A DNA stretch of 64,000 nucleotides from Talpa occidentalis (lineage: Eukaryota > Chordata > Mammalia > Eulipotyphla > Talpidae), in assembly GCF_014898055.3 (NCBI RefSeq), contig NW_023602073.1:82254678-82318677 (forward strand). The letters run 5' to 3'. Positions 46,650 to 57,140 of the stretch are shown one piece after another; the stretch's first letter is position 1; each line of letters opens with the position of its first letter. Position numbers and translations under genes: made by a program. The notes under the pieces are model-generated. The model was given only the letters and a program-made list of their open reading frames with translations. It searched no databases and was not told where the DNA came from.

Positions 46650-49600
46650 GAATAAAGTTTATAATAGTCTCTCACATAAAGCATCCTGTTTTGTCAGAGG
46701 AATGGCCCTTCCTCCTTAAATGAATGATTTATTAAAAATACCGTTATAAATACTACATTGCAATATAAATTCAAAGTAGTTTGAGATTGAAGCATTGATG
46801 ACTTATTATTTTTCAGTGTGAAACTTTTGAAAATTTTCGTAGGACTCCAAATGATTATCTTTATTTTAGTTAGTGAGTATTTTAAAAACTTATGTAGACA
46901 TATAACATCAATATTATGCTGGTTTGCCAAATACAAAGGGTATCATTCTGTAACTGGAATTTATGTTAACTAAGTCAATCTGTATTCATATTCTTTTAAA
47001 ATCTTTCATGTAAAATTTCATTTCTTTACTTTAAATTATTTCTAGCTAGTTATATGTGCATAATAAACTCAACTGGGTGTTATCTAAGTTAACCTATAAG
47101 AGTAGTACAGAGGAGTTGAAAACTCTATAACTAATCATCAAACCTAGGAAAAATCAAAGACAGCAAGATCATTCTCTGTTTGAAAATATTTTCAGGTAAT
47201 CATAACTTAATTTTCATTCAAGATTAAAATATGAATTTAGAAATTAAAAGTGTTGTATTAAGTGAAATCTTGTTTTTTTTATAAAGATTGTTTCTAAAAT
47301 ACATGGGTTCATTGTAGACCAAGAATGCACTTACTAAAAATAAGCAGTGATTGATAAGCTCTGGGATGAAGTTCACTATAAAAGTGATGACATTGTTTTA
47401 AATTACATAAATCTTGTACATTATGATGATGTGTTTTATATCTCATTTTACCAATGGATCATTTCTTTTCCACGAGAAACTCTAATATGTCAAATGAACA
47501 GCAGCTGTTGTAAAGCATACTTATTTTTCTGAGGGAATAGGAAATTGGTGGCTACAATGTAGAATTTTAATAGCAAGTGTATTCAAAAATCTAAAAAGTA
47601 AGTTTCTCTGTCCCTGCCCTCAGAGAATATACTTCATAGACCTTGGGATTTCAGAAAAGTCAGTTGCAGTTCTAATGGTCAAAACTAGATGGTGCTCTAC
47701 TGTTGTCAGTGCTTCAAGTCAATTTCCAGAGGTTTAGTGTAGTTGGAATGAAGGACTTAATTAAGGAGCGTACCATAATTTAATTAATGACAAGTTTCAG
47801 ATTTGACCCCTCTTTTTTTTTCTTCTTTCATAGACTTTTTTAAAGCATAAGGAGCATTCTTTTCCTGTCTATTGCCTTGTTACACTTCACCCCACTTCTT
47901 AGTCCTTATTCAATACTTCTAAAATGGTTATGTTAATGTTAGAAACTTAAATCCTATATTAATATTTATATAAAAGGGAAATGTTTAGTGTTAAGTCAAC
48001 AAACTCTTGACTTGAATTAGCACTACATTCTTGTTCTTTGACCTATCAAGACTAGTCACCTTACTTAAAAAATATGAGGAAGTATAAGTAGGAGCACCAA
48101 ATGCACCAATGGGCAGGAGTTAGAAAAGATAGGAAGAAGATCTGGTTCTTGCTGTTTGGTCATTATAATAGTTTTGGCCTCCTTCCTTGAAAAGCCTCAT
48201 TGTTGCCTGTGCTCCAGTCTGATAACCTGTTGTTTAGAATATTAGGAGGAAAAATAAAAAGGAAGAACACAAGAAAAAAGCTCACAAGTACATATATCCT
48301 ATGGGCCAGGCACTGATTTACTTTATTATTTATTTTTTGAAACACAAAAGTGTAAATGAATAATGTCTCTTTTGCAGATGATGAATCTGACACTTTAATG
48401 AATGACTTCCCAAAGTCAGTAAGTGGTGGATTAAAGATTTGGTCACAATTCTAATTCCACAACTAAGGAAATTTTCTACAACTGTGATTGGGACATCCAG
48501 GAAAACTGGTCATTGTCTCTTTCCTGGTGTCTTTCTACAGTGAATATATCATAAGTTCAATTTAGTTCTGTACAATGTATGGTATATTATCTAATTTGAT
48601 TGAATAACCAACTCTGTTGCACTCTGAATATAAAGTGAAATTTCCAAGCTCAAATTGACAGTAGTGGCAGTGCCAGTTAAAAGTAGAAGCTCTTTGCATA
48701 ATAAATTTTCTGTCTTAAGATAGAAGTTAATTACATGAAAATGATCAACATATATATCTTTGTTGTTTGCATTATTCCTTATAATTGATATAGACTATCA
48801 TGCTTCACAAATTTCTCATTGATGAGAGATACACAATATAAATTATGAACATAGAGTAATTTCAAAAGAATACAAATAAAACTCTTCCAGTTAATTTTAG
48901 TGATTGTTTATAATTGGGTTTATTATGTCATATATACTGTAAAGGACATGAACAAATAAATAACATGACTTCACCCACATTGTTCTTAATAAATTACTGG
49001 CTCTGATGTATATAAAGATTTATTCATTATACATTTATTTACTGATGACTATATGCCAAACAATCCTATGCATTTCAGGAGATAGAAGAATGAGTAATCC
49101 AGAACCCTTGATCAACAGAACAATTCTTTTATTCTGAGAAAGAACCTGCTCAGTTATTGTCATAAGCAAACATGGGTGCCTTTGTCTGGACACAATTTGA
49201 CGAAATCATTTACTGAGTAGAAGAAATGCATTGTCTTTGGCATAAGATCTTCAATTCCTGCCTGGTTTCTAAGAAACCCCTATCTGCATAGAGACCCTTA
49301 ATATTGCCCATTCTCCAATTTAAAACTGTATTCTTCCTGCCTCAACTTTTCACCTACTGCTGCCTGACTTGTAATTATTAACACATATATGGAGAATCGA
49401 AGATGGTGTTATTGTTAAAATATAATCTGTTGTTGTTTATGTGGCAAAGCTGAAAGTACTTTTGGTTTCTCCATTGATTTATGAATAATCCTCACTGGTA
49501 CATGATAATCGAGAAACTTGGAGTAGATTAACAGTAGTATGGAATAGACACATGACCTACAATTATTTGCATTTCCTGCCCTTAACTTTCCAATATTGAA

Positions 49601-50165
49601 TTACTGACCACCAAACAAGAGGAAGATGGAAAATAGAGGCAAATGACCTCTGTAAAATCTCAGTTATGCTCAGTGAGACATTTCCTGACAGTTAATAATT
49701 AGAAGGGCCATATCCCAAACCAATCTTTCTTTGCTGCTTTTTTAATTTGTCCCACTAAAATTAATTTTACAGTTGACATTTTGTATTATTTCATAAGCCT
49801 TTGTCATCATTTGATTGCAGTATTATCACATAGCTGTGAATGATGCTCACCCTGAAATGGAAAATGATTTTCAATGTGTAACTTTTGTCAGAGGTGTTAG
49901 GTCAGGAAATGCAAATAATTGTAGGTCTTGTGTCTATTCCATATTACTATTAATCTACTCTGATCCTCTTCTGGTCTTTATCATCTTCTCATCAAGACTA
50001 GTGTTATGAATTTCCTATTTTGAAATTCACAGTTTATAATGAAATTGAAAAATAACTTTCTCATTCAGATTCCACAAAACTTAAAATTTCACCCAGACTC
50101 ATTTTCTCATTCACTCTAGATAATTTTGGTATCTCCACTTATGTGTTACTATAATTGTGACAATG
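46650..50165. other. Intergenic, no gene seen
   Basis: About 3.5 kb of AT-rich DNA. A MIR-like segment lies at 48355-48470 ('gcagatgatgaatctgacac', 'gacttcccaaagtcagtaag'). No other feature is supportable. Confidence 0.6.
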
Positions 50166-50400
50166 CTTTTGTATAATCTTTTTTTTTTTTTTTTTTAATT
50201 TTTATTTTTTTTTTTTATTTTTTTTTTTTAATAAATTTTATTGTTATATTCCCCATACAATTGCAGCCCCCCCATTCTGACCCCAATCCCTCCCTCCCAC
50301 CCCCGCCCCCCTAAAAGTGTCTCTGGTTCATAGTTTTTTGTTGATTTTGATTTTCACTTTCTTATAGTTATTCGTTTTCCTGGTCCCTTATTTAAGTTTT

Positions 50401-50582
50401 CTAGATTCCTGCTATGAGTGAGACCATCCGGTATTTTTCTTTTTCTTTTTGGCTTATTTCGCTGAGCATGATCCCTTCCAGCGCCATCCATGTTGCTGCA
50501 AATTGCATGTGTTTATCTTTTTTGAATGCTGAGTAATATTCCATGGTATATATGTACCACATCTTCTTGATCCAGTCATCTA
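50401..50582 (-). pseudogene. L1 ORF2 C-terminal 60 codons, out of frame
   Basis: Continuation of ORF2 after the one-base deletion, in a different frame: the IDDWIKKMW region to the end MVSLIAGI and a stop at 50401. It matches the corresponding in-frame end of the truncated copy at 23913-24100 with few changes. Confidence 0.9.
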
Positions 50583-53500
50583 TTTTGGGCATTTGGGTTG
50601 TTTCCAAAGCTTAGCTATTGTAAATAGTGCTGCTATAAACATAGGGGTGCAGGTGTTCTTTGGAATTGATGTTTCTGTGTCCTTTGGGTAAATACCTAGG
50701 AGTGGAATTGCTGGATCATATGGAAGCTCTATGTTTAGTAGGTCCAGAAATCTCCATACAGCTTTCCACAGTGGTTGGACCAGTTTGCACTCCCACCAAC
50801 AGTGCAGAAGAGTTCCTTTTTCTCCACACCCTCGCCAACATTTGTTGTTGCTAGTTTTTTTAATATGTGCCATTCTCACTGGTGTAAGATGGTATCTCAT
50901 GGTAGTTTTGATTTGCATTTCCCTGATGACAAGTGATGTTGAACATTTTTTCATATGCCTGTTGGCCATTTGCATTTCCTCTTCAGAGAAGTTTCTTTTA
51001 AGCTCTTCTGCCCATTTTTTGACTGGATTATTTTCTTTGTTGTTGTTGAGTCTCATCAGCTCTTTGCAGATTTTTGTGATCAGTCCTTTATCATTAGTGT
51101 TGGGTGCAAAAATGTTCTCCCAGTTGGTGAGGTTTCTCTTTGTTTTTGTTATTGTCTCTTTTGCTGTGCAAAAGCTCTTTAATTTGATGTAGTCCCAGCT
51201 GTTTATCTTTGCCTTCACTATCACTGCTTTGGGTGATGTGTCTGTAAAGATGTCTTTGATGTGCAAATCACGTAGTGTTTCGCCTATATTTCCTTCTATA
51301 TATTTTATGGTTTCAGGTCTTATGTCTAGTTCTTTAATCCATTTTGAGTTGATTTTTGTGTATGGTGTGAGGTGGTGGTCAAGCTTCATTCTTTTGCATG
51401 TAGCGACCCAGTTTTCCCAGCACCATTTATTGAACAAACTTTCTTTGCTCCAATGCATATTCTTTGCTCCTTTGTCAAAGATTAGTTGACCATAAATCTG
51501 TGGGTTTATTTCTGGATTTTCTATTCGATTCCATTGGTCTGTATGTCTGTTCTTGTTCCAATACCATGCAGTTTTGATGATTATGGCTTTGTAGTATAGT
51601 TTGAAGTCTGGGAGTCTGATGCCTCCATTCCCTTCTTTTTTTTTCAGGAGAGCTTTGGCTATTCGGGGTTTTTGGTGATTCCATATGAATTTCATCAATA
51701 ATTGTTCTATTTCTTTGAAGAATGACATTGAAATTTTGATTGGAATAGCATTGAATCTGTATATTGCTTTTGGTAGGATGGCCATTTTAATAATGTTTAT
51801 TCTTCCAATCCATGAGCAGGGGATGTCTCTCCATTTCTTTGTGTCTTCTTCTATTTCTTTTAACAGTGTTTTATAGTTTTCTTTGTATAGGTCCTTTACC
51901 TCTTTTGTTAGATTTATTCCCAAATATTTGATTTTTTTTGTTTCAATAACAAAAGGGATGGTCTTTTTGATTTCTTCTTCTTCAGATTTATTGTTTGTGT
52001 ATAGGAAGGCTACTGACTTTTGCGTGTTGATTTTGTATCCTGCCACTTTACTGAACTGATTGATGAGTTGAATTAGCTTTTCTGTGGAGTTTTTGGGGTT
52101 CTCTATGTATAATATCATATCGTCTGCAAATAGTGATAGTTTGACTTCTTCTTTTCCTATTTGGATTCCTTGGATGTCTTTCTCTTGTCTTATTGCCCTG
52201 GCTAGGACTTCCAGTATTATATTGAAAAGCAATGGTGAGAGTGGACATCCTTGTCTTGTTCCAGATCTTAATGGAATTGCTTTCAGCTTTTCACCATTGA
52301 GAATGATACTGGCTGTTGGCTTGTCATAGATGGCCTTTATGATGTTGAGGTATGTTCCTTGTATCCCCAGAATTTCAAGGGCTTTTATCATGAATGGGTG
52401 TTGCACTTTGTCGAAAGCTTTCTCAGCATCTATTGATATTATCATATGGTTTTTATATTTCTTTTTGTTGATGTGTTGGATAACGTTGATTGATTTTCGG
52501 ATGTTAAACCATCCTTGTGCCCCTGGAATGAATCCAACTTGGTCGTGGTGAATTATCTTATGGATACATTGTTGGATTCTGATAGCTAAAATTTTATTGA
52601 GGATTTTTGCATCAGTGTTCATTAGGGAGATTGGCCTGTAGTTTTCCTTTTTTGTGTTGTCCTTGTTCGGTTTTGGTATTAGTGTAATGTTGGCTTCATA
52701 AAACGTGTTTGGTATTGTCCCTTCCTTCTCAATTTTTTGGAAGAGTTTGTGAAGGATAGGCACTAATTCGTCTCTGAATGTTTGGTAGAATTCATTTGTA
52801 AATCCATCAGGTCCTGGGCTTTTGTTTTTGGGGAGGTTTTTGATTACCATTTCAATTTCGCTAATTGTAATTGGTCTGTTTAGGTGTTCTATTTCTTCTT
52901 TATCTAGCTTTGGGTGATTGTAGAGTTGTAGGAATTTGTCCATCTCCTCTAGATTGTTAAACTTGTTTCCATATAACTGTTCATAGTAGTTACTGATTAT
53001 TCTTTTGATTTCTGCTGTGTCCGTTGTGATTTCTCCTCTTTCATTGATGATCCTGTTTATTTGTGCTTTCTCCCTTTTTTCCTTTGTGAGCCTGGCTAGG
53101 GGTTTGTCTATTTTATTGATTTTTTCAAAAAACCAGCTCTTGGTTTCATTGATCTTTTGGATTGTTTTTTTAGTTTCAATTTCATTTATTTCTGCTTTGG
53201 TTTTTATTATTTCTTTTCTTCTACTGGTTTTGGGGTTTTTTTGTTGTTCTTTTTCTAGATCTTTGAGCTTCGAGATGAGGTTGTTTCTTTGCGTTCTTTC
53301 TTGTTTCTTGATGTGAGCTTCTATTGCTATATATTTTCCTCTTATTACTGCTTTTGCTGCATCCCATACATTTAGGATATTAGTGTCCTCCTTGTCGTTC
53401 AATTCAAAAAATTTTTTAATTTCTTCTTTGATCTCCTCATTAGTCCAATGGTCTTCCAGTAGTGTGGTTTTTAATCTCCATGAGGTAGGAAAGTTCCTTG

Positions 53501-54227
53501 CCTTCTTTTTATGGTTTATTTCTAGTTTGATGCCTTCATGGTCAGAAAAGATGGTTGATATGATTTCAATCTTGGTGTATCTGTTGATGTTTGTCTTGTG
53601 CCCCAGTATGTGATCGATCCTGGAGAATGATCCGTGTGCGCTTGAGAAAAATGTGTACTCCGTTTTTTTGGGGTTTAGTGTTCTATAGATGTCTGTTAAG
53701 CCTAATTGCTCTAGGTCCTTATTTAGAGCTTTGGTTTCTTTACTTATTTTTTGTCTTGTTGATCTATCCATTGTTGATAGTGGTGTGTTGAAGTCTCCCA
53801 CTACGTATGTGTTTTCTCTGATGTCTGTTTTCAGAGAGGACAACAGTTGTCTGATATATTTTGGTGCTCCTTCGTTTGGTGAGTATATGTTAATGAGTGT
53901 TATTTCTTCTTGAAGTATTGTCCCCTTGATCATAATGTAGTGACCATTGGGGTCTCTTTTTATCTTTTTGAGTTTGAAATCTGTTTTATCTGATATAAGT
54001 ATAGCTGTTCCTGCTTTCTTTTTTGGTCCATTTGCTTGTAGGATTGTTTTCCATCCTTTAACTTTGAGCCTATTTTTATCTTTTGTAGCTAAATGTGTTT
54101 CCTGGAGACAGCAAAAGGTTGGGTTTTGTTTCTTAATCCAGGCTGCCACTCTGTGTCTTTTTATTGAAGAGTTTAGTCCATTTACATTTAGAGTTAATAT
54201 TGATATGTTAACATCTGTATTTGCCAT
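50580..54227 (-). CDS. L1 ORF2 protein (endonuclease-reverse transcriptase), C-terminal frameshift
   Basis: Frame of 1215 codons. The APE-type endonuclease has all catalytic residues at the positions found in human L1: N14, E43, Y115, D145, N147, D205, D229 and H230. The reverse transcriptase carries FADD near residue 700, with the SPGPDG and ENYRPISLM motifs upstream. [19 protein letters not shown] zinc-knuckle-type motif stands near the C-terminus. It ends early at KQPKCPK because a T5 run in the related copy (about 24096) is T4 here (about 50585). The missing 60 codons remain readable in another frame down to 50401, so the parental protein was about 1275 residues, the usual L1 length. ORF2p nicks target DNA and primes reverse transcription from it. 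The lesion removes only the tail, so partial activity cannot be excluded. Confidence 0.95.
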   Translation of the reverse strand: MANTDVNISILTLNVNGLNSSIKRHRVAAWIKKQNPTFCCLQETHLATKDKNRLKVKGWKTILQANGPKKKAGTAILISDKTDFKLKKIKRDPNGHYIMIKGTILQEEITLINIYSPNEGAPKYIRQLLSSLKTDIRENTYVVGDFNTPLSTMDRSTRQKISKETKALNKDLEQLGLTDIYRTLNPKKTEYTFFSSAHGSFSRIDHILGHKTNINRYTKIEIISTIFSDHEGIKLEINHKKKARNFPTSWRLKTTLLEDHWTNEEIKEEIKKFFELNDKEDTNILNVWDAAKAVIRGKYIAIEAHIKKQERTQRNNLISKLKDLEKEQQKNPKTSRRKEIIKTKAEINEIETKKTIQKINETKSWFFEKINKIDKPLARLTKEKREKAQINRIINERGEITTDTAEIKRIISNYYEQLYGNKFNNLEEMDKFLQLYNHPKLDKEEIEHLNRPITISEIEMVIKNLPKNKSPGPDGFTNEFYQTFRDELVPILHKLFQKIEKEGTIPNTFYEANITLIPKPNKDNTKKENYRPISLMNTDAKILNKILAIRIQQCIHKIIHHDQVGFIPGAQGWFNIRKSINVIQHINKKKYKNHMIISIDAEKAFDKVQHPFMIKALEILGIQGTYLNIIKAIYDKPTASIILNGEKLKAIPLRSGTRQGCPLSPLLFNIILEVLARAIRQEKDIQGIQIGKEEVKLSLFADDMILYIENPKNSTEKLIQLINQFSKVAGYKINTQKSVAFLYTNNKSEEEEIKKTIPFVIETKKIKYLGINLTKEVKDLYKENYKTLLKEIEEDTKKWRDIPCSWIGRINIIKMAILPKAIYRFNAIPIKISMSFFKEIEQLLMKFIWNHQKPRIAKALLKKKEGNGGIRLPDFKLYYKAIIIKTAWYWNKNRHTDQWNRIENPEINPQIYGQLIFDKGAKNMHWSKESLFNKWCWENWVATCKRMKLDHHLTPYTKINSKWIKELDIRPETIKYIEGNIGETLRDLHIKDIFTDTSPKAVIVKAKINSWDYIKLKSFCTAKETITKTKRNLTNWENIFAPNTNDKGLITKICKELMRLNNNKENNPVKKWAEELKRNFSEEEMQMANRHMKKCSTSLVIREMQIKTTMRYHLTPVRMAHIKKTSNNKCWRGCGEKGTLLHCWWECKLVQPLWKAVWRFLDLLNIELPYDPAIPLLGIYPKDTETSIPKNTCTPMFIAALFTIAKLWKQPKCPK

Positions 54228-54303
54228 TGTGTTTGTCTTTCCTTTGATTTTATTTATTTATTCTTTTAATAACTTTTTTTTTTTTTTTGGCCTTCTTTCA
54301 TTG

Positions 54304-55416
54304 TTATTCGTCCCTCTGAGGTTCTGGCTTTAGGACTCCTTGTAGTATTTTTTGGAGTGGGGGTTTAGTTGCAATGAAATTCCGGAGTTTCTGTTTGTCT
54401 GGGAAGGTCCATATTCTTTCTTCAAAGAGGAAGGAGAGCTTTGCGGGATAGAGTATTCTTGGTTGGCATCTGTTTTCTTGGAGTCTGTTGACTATGTCCC
54501 TCCACTCTCTCCTTGCCCGTAGTGTTTCTTCGGAGAAGTCTGATGTCAGCCTGATTGGTTTTCCTTTGAATGTTATCTGTTTCTTCCCTCTTGCCAGCTT
54601 CATTATTTTTTCCTTGTCCTGGATTCTTGGGAGCTTTACTATTATGTGTCTTGCTGTATTTTTCCTTTCGTCGTGGAAGTTTGGTGTTCTTCTTGCTTCT
54701 TGTATATCAATTTTCAGCTCCTTCTTCACATTTGGGAAGTTCTCTTCAATTATCTCTTTGAATATTTTCTCTGTTCCTACATCTCTCTCCTCTCCTTCTG
54801 GTATTCCTATAACTCTTATATTTCCTTTCCTCATGGAGTCAGATAGTTCCCGAAGTCTTTCTTCGTTCTTTTTCCTTCGTACTTCTCTTTCCTTTTCTGT
54901 TTTGGTTCTTTTTATTTCTGTGTCTTCAAGATTACTTATTCGTTCTTCCATTTCATCTATTCTGCTTTCATTGCTTTTCCCAGAATTCTTTAGTTCTTCC
55001 ATTAATTCTTTGATCTCCTGCATTTCTTTTACTTCCCTCTTTAGGGACTCAATTTCTTTCTTCTGACCATTGTTTTCCCTCTCTAGGGACTCAATTGCAT
55101 TCTTCTGATCGTTGATTATTTTTCCCTTATCATTGTTTTCCTTTATGACTTCTGTCAGTTTTTTAATCACGGCAATTTTAAATTCTCTTTCTGGAAGGCT
55201 CAGAAATTCTTCCAAGTTATTGTCTTTGCAATCTGGGGGCTGGCTTTCTTTTTGTGGTGTGCTTTTTCTCTGGAGAGTTGCTAGGTTGCGTGTGGTTCTT
55301 CTCCTCCCTACTGTCTGTTTTCTAATTTGCCGTATGCGTTGGGACACTGTGTTGTTGGGACTGGCCGGCATCTTGGGTGGGCTTCTCTGTTCCCCTCTGG
55401 TTCTTCCAGGAGTCAT
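54304..55416 (-). CDS. L1 ORF1 protein (RNA-binding chaperone), intact
   Basis: 370 codons, open throughout. The order is a basic, disordered N-terminus (about 1-65), a long coiled coil (about 70-200), an RRM domain with GNIRVIGIPEGEERD (about 204-218) and a C-terminal domain with ARHIIVKLPR, RLTSDFSEETLRARREW and YPAKLSF. ORF1p forms trimers on L1 RNA and acts as a nucleic-acid chaperone in the L1 particle (known for the family). It is some 30 residues longer than the human protein; part of that is a 14-residue (two-heptad) repeat in the coiled coil near 108-135. A second in-frame ATG (MPASPNN) lies 15 codons in, so the exact start is not certain. The spacer to ORF2 is 76 bp and contains an A-run. 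Confidence 0.95.
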   Translation of the reverse strand: MTPGRTRGEQRSPPKMPASPNNTVSQRIRQIRKQTVGRRRTTRNLATLQRKSTPQKESQPPDCKDNNLEEFLSLPEREFKIAVIKKLTEVIKENNDKGKIINDQKNAIESLERENNGQKKEIESLKREVKEMQEIKELMEELKNSGKSNESRIDEMEERISNLEDTEIKRTKTEKEREVRRKKNEERLRELSDSMRKGNIRVIGIPEGEERDVGTEKIFKEIIEENFPNVKKELKIDIQEARRTPNFHDERKNTARHIIVKLPRIQDKEKIMKLARGKKQITFKGKPIRLTSDFSEETLRARREWRDIVNRLQENRCQPRILYPAKLSFLFEERIWTFPDKQKLRNFIATKPPLQKILQGVLKPEPQRDE

Positions 55417-56674
55417 CTGTCAGTTTCAAGCAGCCTTTAATGGAGAAAGGTCCCTGTTCTAAAATGCCGATGTGGGGACACACTCCCCTGTGCGCCTGGT
55501 CTGCCCCGGCGGTGGGTTCCTGCTCCCCTCTGGGCTTGGACTGCAGGCCAGAGGGGGTCTGGCGTGGGCGAACTTCCCCCGCTCACCTCTGGCTCCTGAG
55601 GAAGCCTTCTGCAGGTAGTCTTTACTGAAGAAATGTCCCTGTTCTAAAATGGTGATGTGGGACACACTCCCTGCGCGTCTGGTCTCAGGCACACTCTTCT
55701 GCGCGCCTGGTCTGCCCCGGCTGTGGGTGCTCGCTCTCCCTGTGGGCTCAGACTACTTGTTCGGAAGGAGCCAGGTGTGGGCTAACTCCCCAGCTGGCCA
55801 CTAGCTCCTTCAGTAGCCTGTGCTGGGGTCAAGTCGCTAGGTGGCGCCAGAGATCTCTCCTAGAGCCCTTGGGGAGCTGATTTTCCACCCCGTGGGACAG
55901 GGAGCAGAGCGGGGATGGTAGGGTACACCTCAACGGCTTTGGGGTGCTGTGTCTGCCTTGTGCCCCACCGTCGTGGGGAACCCACGCCCCTAATTTCGTG
56001 CCCCGGGTCTCAGTTCCAAAGCCCTCAGTTCCAGGACGCGGGCTGTAGCCCAGATCAGTGGCGCGGGAATGGCGCCTTTTGAATCCCGCTCCCTGCCTGG
56101 GCGCCTTGTTCCTGCTCACTCAGGGAGGGCCTCCGCCGTCTCCCCGCAAGCCTAGGTCGCAGGCGCGGGGACCTGGGCAGCTGCGATCCGGTCTGGATCC
56201 GCGCCACTTTCCGCGCAAGCTTACCGGGCGGCCGGGGCTGTGTGCTGGGGCTGGTCTCCTCCTGGGCGGGGCTCTCTTTAATGGCGCCTGGAGCTCACCT
56301 CCGCGGCGGATCCTGCAGGGTTCGCCTCAGCTCCCGTTCACGGGGTGTGGTGGCTGCAATAGTTCCTTTCCACTCACAGTCCCGCTTGCTGTGTCCGTTT
56401 TTCTTGTTGGCCGTTTTGGTTTGTTGTTTCCTCCTCTCTGCCGGTCGGAGAGTGCCGACTTTGTGGGCGGGGGAGGGGAGCAGGGTTCTGCGCTTCCCTC
56501 CCTTCTCGTCCTCTTTTATGGCAACTTTCTTCTTCGGGCAGTTTGCTGGAGTCGTCCGTTTATCTTCCGTGTCCCAGTTCTCACTGGGACCTGCCGCTTT
56601 TCCTCCCTATTAACTTTTTTAATGGGAGATCTTACTCGCAGCGTCTCCTCGCCGCCATGTTGCTCCGCCCCCAC
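55417..56674 (-). promoter_or_regulatory. L1 5'UTR with internal promoter and 185-bp tandem repeats
   Basis: About 1.26 kb, GC- and CpG-rich. The first bases (minus strand) include CAACATGGCGGC, a YY1-type site as in other mammalian L1 promoters, where it sets the start of transcription. Near ORF1 two imperfect copies of a unit of 185 bp stand in tandem: TCCCTGTTCTAAAATGCCGA at 55451 and TCCCTGTTCTAAAATGGTGA at 55636 (plus-strand text), each followed by GATGTGGG(G)ACACACTCCC and a 'cctggtctgccccggc' block. Promoter function is inferred from family knowledge. Confidence 0.85.
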
Positions 56675-56849
56675 CTTTTGTATAAATCTTTTTAAAAAAA
56701 ACTTAGTACAACCTAAATGCCCCAGAACAGATGACTGGATCAAGAATACGTGGGACATATACACAATGAAATTCTACTCAGCAATCAAAAAAGAAACTCA
56801 TGCCATTTGCAGCACCATGGATGGAATTGGAAGGGATTATTCTAAGTGA
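56058..56849 (+). other. Antisense ORF from L1 5'UTR into flanking DNA (ORF0-like)
   Basis: 263 codons on the strand opposite to the L1. The first 205 or so lie in the L1 5'UTR, the rest crosses the target-site repeat and enters an older, plus-strand L1 fragment, where it happens to read that fragment's ORF2 C-terminal frame (QPKCPRTDDWIKNTWDIYTM). Primate L1s have an antisense promoter and an ORF0 in the same place that can fuse to downstream sequence. Here no antisense promoter is shown, and GC-rich DNA makes long chance frames, so coding is uncertain. Confidence 0.3.
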
Positions 56850-57140
56850 AGTGAGCCAGAAGGAGAAAGATAAATACCAGAAGGCTTCTCTTATGTATGG
56901 AATCTAGAGAAAACAAACAAAGGTTCAGATAAAGACAGACTCTAAGACTGGCCCTTGAAAGGAGACTGTAGGGGAAGGAGAGAGAAAGGGAGAGGTGGAG
57001 AGCAGAGATCAACAGGGGAGGAGAATGTCGTGAATTGTGGTGGAGAACTATGGGCACTTTGGTGGGGGGAAAACTATGGTGACTGCACCTAAAGAGAGAA
57101 ATCCTATATTGTGAAAAAATAAACAAAGGTATTTTTAAAA
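56700..57140 (+). repeat. LINE-1 3' end, plus strand, 5'-truncated
   Basis: Starts near 'cttagtacaacctaaatgcc' in the ORF2 C-terminal region (PKCPRTDDWIKNTWDIYTM), continues through a purine-rich 3'UTR ('ggaaggagagagaaagggag') and ends at ATAAACAAAGGTATTTTTAA with A-runs near 57140. It is more diverged than the full-length element next to it, and of a different subfamily. The two are in opposite orientation. Confidence 0.8.

Larger units (their letters stand above)
50184..56674 (-). mobile_element. Full-length young LINE-1
   Basis: About 6.49 kb, complete from a YY1-containing 5' end (GGGGGCGGAGCAACATGGCG on the minus strand) through 5'UTR, ORF1, a 76-bp spacer, ORF2, a short 3'UTR with G-rich tracts and AATAAA, to an A-tail interrupted by T. 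Flanking repeats, minus strand: AAAAAGATTTATACAAAAG on the 5' side (plus 56675-56693) and the same minus one T on the 3' side (plus 50166-50183). The 5' copy follows a T-run, so the target is TTTT/AAAAAG, the L1 endonuclease preference. The only obvious damage to coding is a one-base loss late in ORF2, so the copy is recent. It lies intergenically upstream of LMBRD1. Confidence 0.95.

Noticed and set aside
53005..55462. Long plus-strand ORFs (103-192 codons) over the L1
   Set aside because: They are shadows of ORF1 and ORF2 on the other strand; A-rich L1 coding sequence gives long hydrophobic frames in antisense.
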